The translations under genes and the position numbers were made by a program. The notes under the pieces are model-generated. The model did not search any database. It had not been told where the DNA came from and saw only the letters and a program-made list of their open reading frames with translations. From Callaeas wilsoni (lineage: Eukaryota; Chordata; Aves; Passeriformes; Callaeidae), in the NCBI GenBank assembly GCA_013398955.1, contig VWPU01010208.1:47426-111425 (forward strand): a stretch of 64,000 nt of DNA. Direction: 5' to 3'. The first letter of the stretch is position 1; every line of letters begins with the position of its first letter. Shown in pieces: positions 9,741 to 20,706 of the stretch.

Positions 9741-12700
9741 GGGACAGCTCCCCAAGGCGATGGGCAAGCTCCAGCAGGTCTGGAGAACTTTAATTGTTTG
9801 TGTGTTTTATTTTTTAGCGTAATGATGAGCGCGCTGGGCTGCATCCCACGGCATTGAGGGCTGTTCCCTGCTTTCCTAATAATCCTGCGTAATAGGGGTA
9901 AGCAGTGTTCATTCACTCCTCTTTCCATTCCCAACAGGCCTGCCAACCAAGTCATTTGCCTAAAAGCTTCTCTGTCACCACTTCTTTCTAGATGCTTCAA
10001 CATCCACGGTTCAAAATGCTGTTGGGAAATCACATGTCCCGTTTAGATCACTGCTTTCCTTTGCCTCTACAGGGAGAGAGACACGAGGACGTAAAGCCTT
10101 GGTGCATTTTCGTTGACTGCACCCCTCTGGGTTATGGCTTTTTTCTCTCACTGCTTGCTTATCATTTGTTATTCATACTCTCAAAATAAACCATGCCAAA
10201 TCTTTCCTGAAGGAGAATGTTCAAGATTTAAAACACATGTTAACTAATTTGAGCCCACCTTAAGGTTTTTCTCCAGCCCTGTTTTCTGCTCGTCCACAGC
10301 ATTTTATGGGTCTTCCAACCTCACTTTGTTTTTAGTATATCCTAGTGGTATTCACAGAAGATTTTTCTCTCCTTCTACATATCTGGTCCCTTGTTCATTC
10401 CTGAGTTGATCCAGACTGCAGGGAGGTTTTGTATCTTAGAGAAAGCAATTTCTTCCTTAATGTAATAGGCACTGGGAGACAATTCATACATAATCAGGAG
10501 AAAGAAATAGCCCCAAATTATGATCACCCTGATTGTCCAGAGTGTTTTTCACCTTTACTTTCTTGAGAACAGAAGTCTCTAAATCACATTCATTATGCCT
10601 TCACCAAGTAAGATTTTTAGGTCTTTCAATTCTCCTTGTACAGGGACACAACTTTAGGGGGGTTGGCTTGCAGCCAAAGGTATTTCAGCTCCTACAGAGA
10701 AAATTCATCAGTCATCACTGCTACTGATTGGAGATACCAGCTGGTTTGGATGGATGGTGAACTCCTGCTGAAATACATTTTTTAGTGACCAAATGTATTT
10801 GTGAAATAGGGGGAAATCCTAAAAGATTTGTTAGGATGTTTTAATTTTCTTTTTAAGAAAAAAATTCATTAGTGCAGAATGGACTGGAGAAGGGATTTCT
10901 GGATCATCAAGTCAAATTTTCTTGCTTCCAGGCAGTTTGTTTCCTTCTGACACTTCCAAAATATGGGTTTTTTTCCATGCTGTTATCAAAGCAAGGTTCA
11001 ATGACACCAAGGAAGTAACAATTTTCTCTAACATTCTTCCTTTACCATTCTCCCTGCACCAAATTAAGCATATTCTTCCTTCAGTCTGGGAACACCATGG
11101 GACTTCGTGTCCATGAGGAAATCAGGCTTCATTTGGTTTACTTGAATTTTGCAGCAGAACTAAGAAAATGTAGAGGAGCAATCACAATCCGACAATGACA
11201 TGGGTTGTAACCATTGCTACAGACCAGGACATACTTCTCACTTTTTTCTGGTCAGCCTCTTCTCTTGCCTAAAACCACCAAAGAATTTACCAACACTCTA
11301 ACTAACTCATAATTAACTTGTGTTAATTATACCACTTCCCTATTCCACTACATTTGCCATAAATTTTCCTATTCCTTTTGCTGGAAAGCTGATGGCTGTG
11401 CCCGATTTGATTTTGGTACTTGCAGCTCACTGGCACCCTGCTGATTTTTGGAGAAAGTTCTTCAAATAGCAACAGAAAAGGGCTTGTGGTGGGGGCACGT
11501 GAACTGCAGCAGGTTCGTTTGTGATTTGGTGGTTTCTCTTCAGGTGCAGCAGCATCACTGAGAGTCCACTTCAATACCCAGTTGTGCAATGGATCCTTAA
11601 TGCATTGTGCCAGCACATTTCACAGCTTCTCCTGGCAAGAAACTGGGGGGCTCATGCTATGTGTCTAGCCATGGTAACTAACCCTTTCTTTTTGTTTCTA
11701 AAGGTGCTTTCTCCACTGCTGATGGAGATGCACCTCAGCAGGAAAGCTTCTGTGCAGACAGAAGCACAAAGTGCTGCAGCAACAGGGAGCAGCACCAAGA
11801 GGTATTTGAAGGGGGCAAAGCTGGAGAGGAAGAAAAATCCACCTCCCTTGGGTCTGATGGCTGTGGGAGCCGGGCAGCCCATGACGGCTTGTGAGCCTCC
11901 ATGGTCCTTCAGTTTCTGTCTGTAGGGAGCTAGGGATTTGGGAGCCACCGAGGCAGGATGTAAAAAGGAAATGCCACCTGGCAGCAGAAATGACCAGGGA
12001 TGTACAAACAGCTTTTCTTACAAAATGGAGGTTTGTAGGAGTCAAGGAAGGGATGAGACTTTGCAGGCACATATCATTACGGCTTCAGGGAAATCATTTC
12101 ACCACGAGTCGCTCTGACCAGGGCTGTTACAGGGCTAATGCTGACCCAACAGGTGGCCACTTCCTCCAGTGGAAGCACCCTAAGGAACAGCACCTGGCTG
12201 GGGAGTCACACACTCCTGATCTTTGCTCCCCTGGGTGCTCTGCACCACCTCAGCAGTCTGTCTGGGAGAGTCCTTGGTGACAGAGCTGCTCTGAAAGCCT
12301 CAGGGCCAAACCACGTGCGAACCAGCACAGCGTGGGAGCAGGAGAGGGAGTCCTGGTCTGGAAGCCACACATCCAGTCCTTCAGGAACAGAGCTTTGTGG
12401 CAGCCAGGAGGATTTCAGGAGAATCATTAGCCGGTACATCTGCTGATGTGCTAAAATGCTCATGGGAGCGTCACGTTACGCTGTGGTCCTCAGCTGTCCA
12501 AAATCAGAATGTAGGATATGATGCACGCTAGCTCACCACGAGTAAGAAAGTGGAAAGCCAGTGCCTTGTAAGGCATTCGTGGTCTGTAGGAAGAACAGCA
12601 GCACCACCTATCACCGGAGAGGGAAGGAGAGAAGATAGACAAAATGTTACTCCTCCTGCCTGTTCTCAGTACAAGACTGGAGCCCAGATTTTCTAGATCA

Positions 12701-15700
12701 CCACAGAGAAACTTCCTTGTTCTAGCAGAAGAACCTGGCTTAAATCTTTCACTGCACTCCTTCTGCTTAAACTTCCTGTGGTGCACAGCTAGCAGAAGGA
12801 GATGGAGGGGATGGAAAGGGGAAGGTTTTGGAGGAGAAAGGCTGAGAGGTGGAATTTACAGTGATGATGAACCAGAATAACAATAATAACCTTCAGGTCT
12901 GCAATACCCAAAGAATTGTTCATTACTCAGAGGGTGCAACTAGGCCCTAGTATCCTGTGCTCCAAATTGTGCAGGGCTTTTGTCTTGTGGGTTCTGTCAG
13001 TCAAAAATCCTGGCACCAGAATTATTGGTATGGTCTGAACCATATGTAGCTTGATTATAATTCAGAGTGATGGAACAGAGCAATCAGGAAGTAGCCCAAA
13101 ATCTGTAATTTCTTCTTGCCAAAGGCAAAAAGAATCTTTCCATGTAATTGGATCCAACCCCAAAGGCATAGCCAGGAGTGCTTTTAACTTTCTGAGAAAG
13201 AAAAATTGGTTCGCTAGAATGGCTGAGCTGTGTGGGTGCTGAGGTTCGTGTTGATTTGTTTGCTGGTAGTTCTGAAACCAGAATGAAAATGAGAATTTGG
13301 ATTAAGCCAAGCTGAGCACGTTTATTTCTTATTCTGTATTCACAGCAAATCGACAAGCAAAAGATACAATTTTTTGGCTGAGTGAATGATGTAGCTTAGC
13401 TCAAGATCAAATGTTTCATTGCTTTGAACTCTTCTTTATAAACTGGATATGCATACTTACGTGCAACCGAGGAAAAGACCTAAACACAATCACAGTCTGC
13501 CTAATTAAACCAGGAGTGGCTGCTAGATACTATCTATCTGCCAGGAGGATGAAGGAGGTCTTTGCATCTGGTACTAAATTAATTTGGAAGGACTTGTTAG
13601 GAGAAGGGGGACAAGACTAATCTTTTATATATTTAAGTCTCTGGAAGGGGTTGTCTGTATTTCCTTTGCCTTAGACAAGTTGCTTGAATTCAGCCAAAGC
13701 AGCCCAGTTTCTCCTGTGTCCAGGAGCTGAGAGACTCAGAGGCTCAGAAAAAAACTGCACTGCTTTTATTTTGCCATCTGTGCCTTGCCTCACTGCATAG
13801 AGCTCTCGTGTTTGAACTTTTTGGGATTCTTCCAGGAAGCCTTACAGCAAGTTCTGGCACTAGTGCTTTCCTGTCCAAAAGGTGGCTCTTTGACCAGTAT
13901 GGGCACCTCCAAGGGAGAGGGAACTGTGTCCTTTTTGTGCTGCCTTGCGCTGGCCTTTGGAGGTAGACAGGAAAGGCACAGGTTAGTGCTAATTGAGATG
14001 TGGCCATCTGTCAGACAGAAAACATGCCAAGGCCACCTTGTGACTTTTTTATAAAGAAAGGAACCAGCCATTGGTGAAATATTTAGGTGCTACAGACCTT
14101 GAATGGAGCCAGACAAACATCTGAGATGATAAAGGTTCCTCTTGGATGTGATTAAGGATCTCCTGAGTTACCTAGCATCTCACCTTAAATGACTTTTCAT
14201 CGACAGTGAAACTGCTTTGTTGAAATCAGACACCTTTTTGGAGCTGAGTGCCATGAAATTTGACCCATTATGGATTGCTCAGGCACACAGTATGTAGGGA
14301 CCTGTATACAAACATGGTAAGAGATAGACCTTTCCCCAAAAATCTGATACTTTAGGTAGCCAGGACAGTAAAAGTAGAGGTTGGAGGCACCTAGTCCTGT
14401 AGGGAATTTCAGACCTGGATTCATATCTGGGTATGCTGATGGGTTAAATTAATTGCTGATGGGTAAAGTTAAATTAAATGAATTGCAGATTGTCACATTA
14501 AGTTGGTTCACTCCCTGAAAGAAAGATTATTGGGCATGTGGAGAAGCCCTGGATCATCCAGGCAGTGCCAAGGGACTCAACACAAGTCATCCAGGGGAGA
14601 TACAACTCCAGCAGGAGGATGCTGAGCTGAGCCTTCTGTGTGTGATTCCCACCTTGGCAATTATGATCTAAGGAGAATGCCAGGCTCTTTTCTTGCTGCC
14701 TGCAGCCTACACAGTGTGGGTGAAGCCCTATAGCTTAGAAGCCTCAACAGCAGCTGTGCACAAAGGACACGATGGCTTCCAAATTCTCCATCATCCTTTA
14801 GACTCAAACTAGACAGTGCCTGTCCTGTAACATTAGAAAAATGCCTTGGTGTTGGCAAAACCAAAAGAAAATGCCTTTTTCTTTCTTCACTAACAGGCTG
14901 TGAAAATAAAGAGGATTTCAGATTTCCATTTCCAGTCTCCTGCTGCATCTCCCCCAGTAAGGACACAGTCCCACTGCTCATCAGGATGCCTGACAAGAGC
15001 CTGCAGACCTGTTAAGGCATGGAGGCAGAGGACAGGGCCTGCCTTCAGTGTTGTCTACCTGGACAGACCATGGAAAACTGCTGGACACGACATTGAGAAG
15101 GTCCTGAACCTGAGAGAGAACAAGAGTGAGAAGCTGATGAAAGTAACAGACAGCTCTATGAGAAACAATCAGATTTCATGGGGGGGAGGAGAAAGATACT
15201 GATATGAAAACTTGTGGACAGGCAAAGCTGAGGAGACAGGCCTGAAGGACAGGACATCACGGTTTGTAAGTAGTGTAGCCGAGGAGAAATGGCTTGAATA
15301 CTCTTTCGTGGCCCGACAACATTTCACTAGATCCACTAAAAGAATTAATCCATCTGGCTGAAAAATACCTAACTGCCAGGAATGCTCATTGAATTAACTG
15401 ATTGAATTGCAGAGGGGAACATAAATTTATCTTTCTTATTAATTTCCCTATGCTTACCTGTCTTTTATGTATGATGAGTGGGTTTTGGTTTTTTCGCATG
15501 GAGTAGCTGCTAAAGAGAGAGGGCAGGTTTTTCCCGAAGCAAATGTCCTAACAAATGCCCTAGAAGTACTCTGGAGATTGTCTCCATGTCCCGTGTGATG
15601 CAAAAAGCCTAGGAGCTTGTGTTCCTAGTGCCTTAGCTCCCAGGATGGCATCCTGCTCTGACTATGGAGATGTTTTGAGGCAGGCATGCTCCACTTCTCC

Positions 15701-18700
15701 CAACCTAGCCAGAACTTCCAGGCTCAGAGCACCAGGGTGTGGGTCAGGATGTGTACAGGAAAGTTCCTCAGGGGCATCAAAGACCCCTATGATTCCAGGG
15801 GGAAAAAAAGCATGATCTTAAAAAAAGGCAGCTTTTTGTGTCTTGTCCTTCCTGTTCATGGAAAGAGGTCTGGATCCCAAACTCCTTTTCCTTTTCACCT
15901 TACTTATCAGTGTCCCAAAAATCAGATCGTTTTTTCCCTTCAACAAGGGGATGACCTACAGCTTGTGGTTCTCTGCTGGTCTCTTTGTATATGACAATAT
16001 ATATTTTTGTACATATAGCAGAATTTTGAGATACCGTCTCAGAAGAGAGATCTGTAGTGGAAAAGGAAGATATTTTCCACGTAAAGACAATATTAAAGGT
16101 AGACAGGGACATGTCAGGCCTCTGGTGTTCAAGAAAAATCTCCCAACCGAAATCAGTGAAGGGTTGTGCTTCCAAATTAATTGCGTGCTTCTGTCCTTAG
16201 CATCTGGGCATGGAATCAAAACTGATGAGCCAACAAAGCAGCACTGAGCTGCTCCTGCGTGCAGTCACCATCAATAACGAGAAATACTGGGAGAAGTACT
16301 CCTTGAAATTCAAATCACAAGGAGCATCATTTAAAAGAGAACTCAGGAGGAGCAGAAATACCATGCACCATACATTAATTGTCATGCACGTGACAAAATC
16401 TTCAGCACTGCTCTTACTTAGCAGCATTAAATTTATTCCCAGATTATTAATACCATACCAGGGATGAAGTAATTAAACTGGCAGCCCATTTCCTCCGAAC
16501 TGGAGGCCAGGCCTTCAGCTGGTGTAAATCAGAACAGCTACACTGCAGTGACTTGGTTTTACAACCAGTTGGGAAACAGAGCCATTTATTCTAAAAAGGG
16601 AGAGCTGAAAAAGAACTCGAACCCTTCATCACTCCATGTTGTCCCCTCTGCCCCAGAGGGAGGGTAAGCAAGCAGGGCTAAAGTCACTGCTCACCTGGAA
16701 CCACTCCTAGAGCACACTGCAAACAATCTGGAAACTGCTCCCAGAAGATTAAAATTAAATTTGGAAGGTTAAATATTAAATAACACACTAGGGATTTCTT
16801 CCAAGTGGGCACACCCTGTATCCTATTCCTTTTATACCCAAACCTACCAGAAGTACTCACAGATCTGTTTTGACAGAAATTAAATGGGCAGGAAAAGAGA
16901 TGATTTAGAGTTCATCACCCTGTCCTCCCCTTTCAAGCCCTCTAGCTTTCTGCCTGCCTTCCTGGCCACATTTAGAGACATTCCTTCCATCTGACCCAAA
17001 TTCTTAAGCTCCTGTGGCATCCCAAACTGCCAGAGGTACCAGACATACATCATCTTATTGTATGGTTGCACAAAATGTGTACATGTTCAACAGCCACCTC
17101 TTCCAGATGATTTTTTCTTTCTTTCTTTTTTTTTTCCCCCTTAGGTAGAGTTTTATGCCCTTCTTCAGTCAAGGCTGAGTTTCGCAGGGACCAGCTGGTC
17201 CTGAATTAAAAATGGCAAGTTTTTCCATTAAAATTGCTTTTCAGCAGAAATTCTTTGAGGGTTGGGGGGGGATTTGTGGTTTTGTTTTCTCTCTCTTTTT
17301 TTTTTCGGCAGGTGTTTTCTCTCATTGAGGACTTTGGCTTCCAAAATGAAAATTTTACCTTTCTCCACAATGTTTAGGTGTTACAACTCCTCACTTTTTC
17401 ATTTATGGAAAACTGCAGTGTTTAAGGGCATATTTTGTTTTGGGGCATATTTTTAGAAGAAATATCACAACTTCTGATTCAAAACCCCTCCATATTTAAC
17501 AACTCTTTCCACATTCCACATGGGGCTATCTGATTAAAGATACTTTGGATAAATAACCCAATACTTTTGAAGTCCAAATATCTGTATTTTTGGTGCTAGA
17601 TCACTGCCAGTCTTTTTCTTCTTCTACTGACAAAATACCACTATGTTACACCAGTTTTTATGGGTGTTGGAAATTTTTCTTTGCTTGATTAGTACAGATT
17701 CTCTCTTTCACAATAACTTGTCTCCATTTTAAATGCCTCTTACCTGCAAGCAATTAGTCTGCCAGCTTTATCCACCTCTTGTAATCTACCTGTTCTATAA
17801 ATTACTGGAATCACTGGGACAGGAAGTCTCTTCTTTCTTACATTTCCGTGTAACACTTACAAGGGAGTCAGAGAGAATCTAAGCTTTGGGATTTACAGCA
17901 GTCACTGCTTCATAATTAATGAACGATAATAATATTGAGAAGGCGGCTTTTCCCTCTTCTTTCCATCCAAAAATTTCATTTTCTACAGGGAAATGCAGAG
18001 CAGGGTCCCACAGGGAAATTTTCTATTGATCACCGAGTGGGAGACTTACAGCAAATTATGCTGAGCATATAAAATGCTGAAATCAGCCCAGGCTGCTCAA
18101 GATTGTTGTCAAGGCAGAACTACAGGATCCAAATTGCTATGTCCAGCACCGTTCTGACCTCAGAGGTGGTCAGTCAAAGCTTTATGTGATACTCCTATCA
18201 CCTCAAACTATTGGAATTTCCAGCTGTAACACACCTACAGAAAAGGCAAGGAAGAAGACATCTGCATTCTATGTAACATAGCTTCAGCTGAGGTCAGTTG
18301 TCATGGCTGATGTGGTTAGACCGATCTTCATTAGGTAAAACCCTAAGGATCCTACGGCCCATGAGCCTATCCTAACTCCACTTTTTGAAAAGTATAAAAC
18401 ATATGAACAGCTGGCTTCACACTTAACGAAAACTGAAGTATGCCCATATTCTCATTTTTTCGTATGCCAAAAGACTTGGATGCAGACTGCAGAGGCTGTG
18501 ACTTCAGGTAGTTTAGTAAGAGTTTGAGTTTGGTCCATCTTTCTTCTCTGTCCGAACACATCTTCTCTCATCATTATCATTGCTTCATATTTTCGTGGAT
18601 GAAGCTAAGGAATTTCAGTGGAATAATTCTCTGGGACACACTGAAACCCAAATGTCTCATTTTTAGGGCCCTTTAAACAGGTGAGATGAGAAAGTATTCA

Positions 18701-19146
18701 AGCATCTTGGAAAAATCCTGAGGAAATTGTTGTCTTCCATCCCTGAAATTTGAACCTTCAAGGGAAATGTTCACTGCAAAGCAAATTTAAAGAATGCTCA
18801 GGTGCTTTGATGGAGTGTAGGCCAAGTGTGCCTTGGCCTTTCTCCTCCCACCACTGCTTTGCTGCTAGACAATGTTATGCTTTGGCTTTTTCAAACACAG
18901 ATTTTCCAAGTGTCCGAAGTATCAGCTGCAGTATTCTCCTAAAATCACTCCCTAACACTCCAGTCCTGGGTAGGACACAATACTTCTCCTATTGAAGGGT
19001 CGTGAATTTCTCTAATTCCCTTGGGCTTGGGGGTCTGAAGTTTGCTCCACAATGACCCTTGAGAACAGTTTTGCTCCAAACGTAGTTATTGGGGAAGACT
19101 ATTGTGTTCGAATCCAGCCTAATCCAGTTGGTCCTCTGGCATTTCA
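9741..19146. other. No recognised gene; probable intron or intergenic DNA
   Basis: No recognisable coding exon or repeat family was found over 9.4 kb. The longest open frames are 134 codons (11521-11925 and 15843-16247, plus), with no family resemblance. Two pyrimidine tracts followed by AG, at 17111-17144 and 17287-17311, resemble 3' splice sites but are not followed by convincing exons. If the transcript starting in the CpG island runs on the plus strand, this would be its first intron. A possible conserved non-coding block is noted separately at 16335-16465. Confidence 0.55.
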
Positions 19147-19361
19147 GTGTTAAAGCAAACTTCACCAAGGGAAGTAAGTTAATTTTCATCTGTATGTTTC
19201 AGGATTTCCAGGCTAGTCCAACCCCCTGCAATAAGCAGGGACATGTTCCACCGGACCAGGTTGCCCAGAGCCCCATCCAACCTGACCTCGAATGTTTTCA
19301 GGGATGGGGTATCCACCACCTCTCTGAGCGAGCTGCTCCAGTGGTTCAACATCCTCACTGT
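19147..19361 (-). repeat. Left arm of 215-bp inverted duplication
   Basis: This segment is repeated in inverted orientation at 20492-20706 with about four mismatches and no indels by eye (about 98% identity). It contains roughly 55 bp of non-CR1 sequence at its outer end (19147-19202), then CR1 3'-region sequence in antisense. The CR1 match continues beyond 19361 on this side but stops at the corresponding point in the other arm. The breakpoint therefore lies inside the CR1, and this left copy is probably the source. Confidence 0.93.
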
Positions 19362-19405
19362 AAAAAATTTCTTCCTCATACCTAATCAGATTCTCTCTTC
19401 TTTTA
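19203..19405 (-). mobile_element. CR1 LINE 3' fragment, antisense strand
   Basis: Reading the plus strand, the segment follows the reverse complement of the CR1 3' region: the tccaaccccctgc block, an accaggttgcccagagcccc block, gggatggggtatccaccacc, a ctgctccagtggttcaac block, then a cactgtaaaaaatttcttcc block and a degraded extension to about 19405. The terminal CR1 octamer repeats are missing. In their place is unrelated sequence, and the same loss is seen in the inverted partner. It is a dead fragment on the minus strand. Confidence 0.87.
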
Positions 19406-20491
19406 GGGCAGATTCCTTCAGAGTTTTATGTTTCCTAAGAGAGAGTAAAAATCATCTCAGTGACAGCACAGGCTTGATGTGTGCGGAGAGGCTGTGGAGG
19501 AGCCTCGGGTCCAGCTGAGATGCTGCCGATGGACATCAGAGGTAAAGGCATTACCCTGGGAATTAATTTGTCCCCTGAGCAGGCTGTAGGATGCTGGCAC
19601 CAACCCACCCCAGGCTGCGAGATGGTTTCCACTGGGACACTGAGAGCTGTAGCTCCCAGCTGACCCTATATTTGGGCCCAGAAAGCAGCAGCTACAGCAC
19701 TGTAACCACAGTCACAGCTGTCTTTCAGAGGTACAGACTTGTCCTCGCTGCTGGGTGAAGTTAAGCTGAAAGCTGAGCTTGAGAGTCCAGTTGGGACAGC
19801 CCTGGCCAAGAATGGGACAGTTCTCTGGAGCTGGGACAGCCCTGGCCAAGAGTGGGAGGCTGTGCCAGAGCAGTTGCTTTCTCTTCCTTGCCCTTTGCAC
19901 AGGTCCTGTGTCTGTCCCAGGATGGATGCAGAGCAGGGCCAAGTGGAAACACTCAGCCAAGCACTAAATATTTTATGCTGTTGCCTGATTGATTTTAAAC
20001 TGTTCTTACTTGGCAACGCCCCTCAGGACCGGTTATGTAAGTTTGGACGTGTTTGTTCCTAACGCTCGTAAAGCCCTCGTGTGCTGGTAACAGCTGAAGA
20101 GCCTGCTTAACTTACAGCTGGAGCTGCAGCGCTGCTTGGCTCGCACCGCCAGCTCTGCCCTGCACCCGCGGGGCCGTGGCAGGATGGCAGTGTCACTGTC
20201 CCCAGCAGCGAGTCGCCGCGGTGCACAGCGGCCAAGCCTCAACTGCTCAGCTGCCCCAAGCCCCAAGGCTGGCTCGAGCAAGGGACATCTGTGCGTCCGT
20301 CCTCGTGTTCGTGGCCTCTCAACATCGCTTTGGGTTTCCCCGCCAACGGGAGCTGGTGCTCGCTTGCTTTTCAAGTGGCAGGTACTCCACTCCACTAGGA
20401 CTGGGTGAGAAAAAGCATTGCAGGGCTCCTCTTGGGATTGCAGAGACCTGCAGGAATCTTTAAAATCACCTTCACGTGCGATGAAGCGTTG
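19362..20491. other. Spacer between inverted arms, with 40-bp repeat and CpG cluster
   Basis: The 1,130 bp between the arms contain no recognisable coding exon or repeat family apart from the end of the left CR1. A 40-bp unit beginning gggacagccctggccaag occurs at 19793-19832 and again, partially, from 19833 (about 1.7 copies). The right half (about 20025-20370) is CpG-rich. A 208-codon minus-strand open frame (20033-20659) crosses the CpG-rich part into the right CR1 arm. Its translation is dominated by repeat-derived sequence at the amino end, so I do not call it a gene. Confidence 0.6.
20025..20370. promoter_or_regulatory. Small CpG-rich cluster (secondary CpG island)
   Basis: About two dozen CpGs occur here, against few in the flanks. 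The densest part is 20130-20350, with acccgcgggg-like and agtcgccgcgg-like segments. The span is short for a classical island and I see no GC box pair or TATA box. It could be a minor promoter, an enhancer or an unmethylated remnant carried with the inverted duplication. Retained CpG suggests lack of germline methylation or a recent origin. That is inference. Confidence 0.4.
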
Positions 20492-20655
20492 ACAGTGAGG
20501 ATGTTGAACCACTGGAGCAGCTTGCTCAGAGAGGTGGTGGATACCCCATCCCTGAAAACATTCGAGGTCAGCTTGGATGGGGCTCTGAGCAACCTGGTCC
20601 AGTGGAACATGTCCCTGCTTATTGCAGGGGGTTGGACTAGCCTGGAAATCCTGAA
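20492..20655 (+). mobile_element. CR1 LINE 3' fragment, sense strand (duplicated copy)
   Basis: The order is: an acagtgaggatgttgaac block, gagaggtggtggatacccc, the gatggggctctgagcaacc block, then a tgtccctgcttattgcag block and ggggttggactag. The last is followed not by the usual CR1 terminus but by the same unrelated sequence as in the left arm. This shared truncation shows the copy arose by duplication of the left arm and not by separate retrotransposition. Confidence 0.87.
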
Positions 20656-20706
20656 ACATACAGATGAAAATTAACTTACTTCCCTTGGTGAAGTTTGCTT
20701 TAACAC
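20492..20706 (+). repeat. Right arm of 215-bp inverted duplication
   Basis: This is the reverse-complement partner of 19147-19361. Differences I can see are two near the accaggttgc block, one in the gatggggctc-adjacent block and one in the gagcragctg block. The match ends abruptly at 20492 on the inner side, inside CR1 sequence, and at 20706 on the outer side. Arm lengths are identical, consistent with one duplication event or with gene conversion between arms. Confidence 0.93.

Noticed and set aside
10860..11120. Possible very old CR1-like segment (ggatcatcaagtc region)
   Set aside because: Only one short phrase resembles CR1; the order of diagnostic blocks and the terminal octamers are absent.
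17111..17311. Two long pyrimidine tracts ending in AG, like 3' splice sites
   Set aside because: Neither is followed by a recognisable open exon with a donor; pyrimidine tracts of this kind are common in introns.
19105..19118. B-box-like gttcgaatcc motif beside the inverted repeat
   Set aside because: No cloverleaf or A box at the expected distance; probably coincidental.
20033..20659. 208-codon minus-strand open frame
   Set aside because: Its first quarter is translated CR1 arm sequence and the rest is CpG-rich DNA; stop-poor composition explains it.
19147..20706. DNA transposon with terminal inverted repeats
   Set aside because: The arms consist largely of CR1 sequence, there is no transposase frame, and no target-site duplication directly abuts the ends (a tttca occurs near both sides but not at matching offsets).
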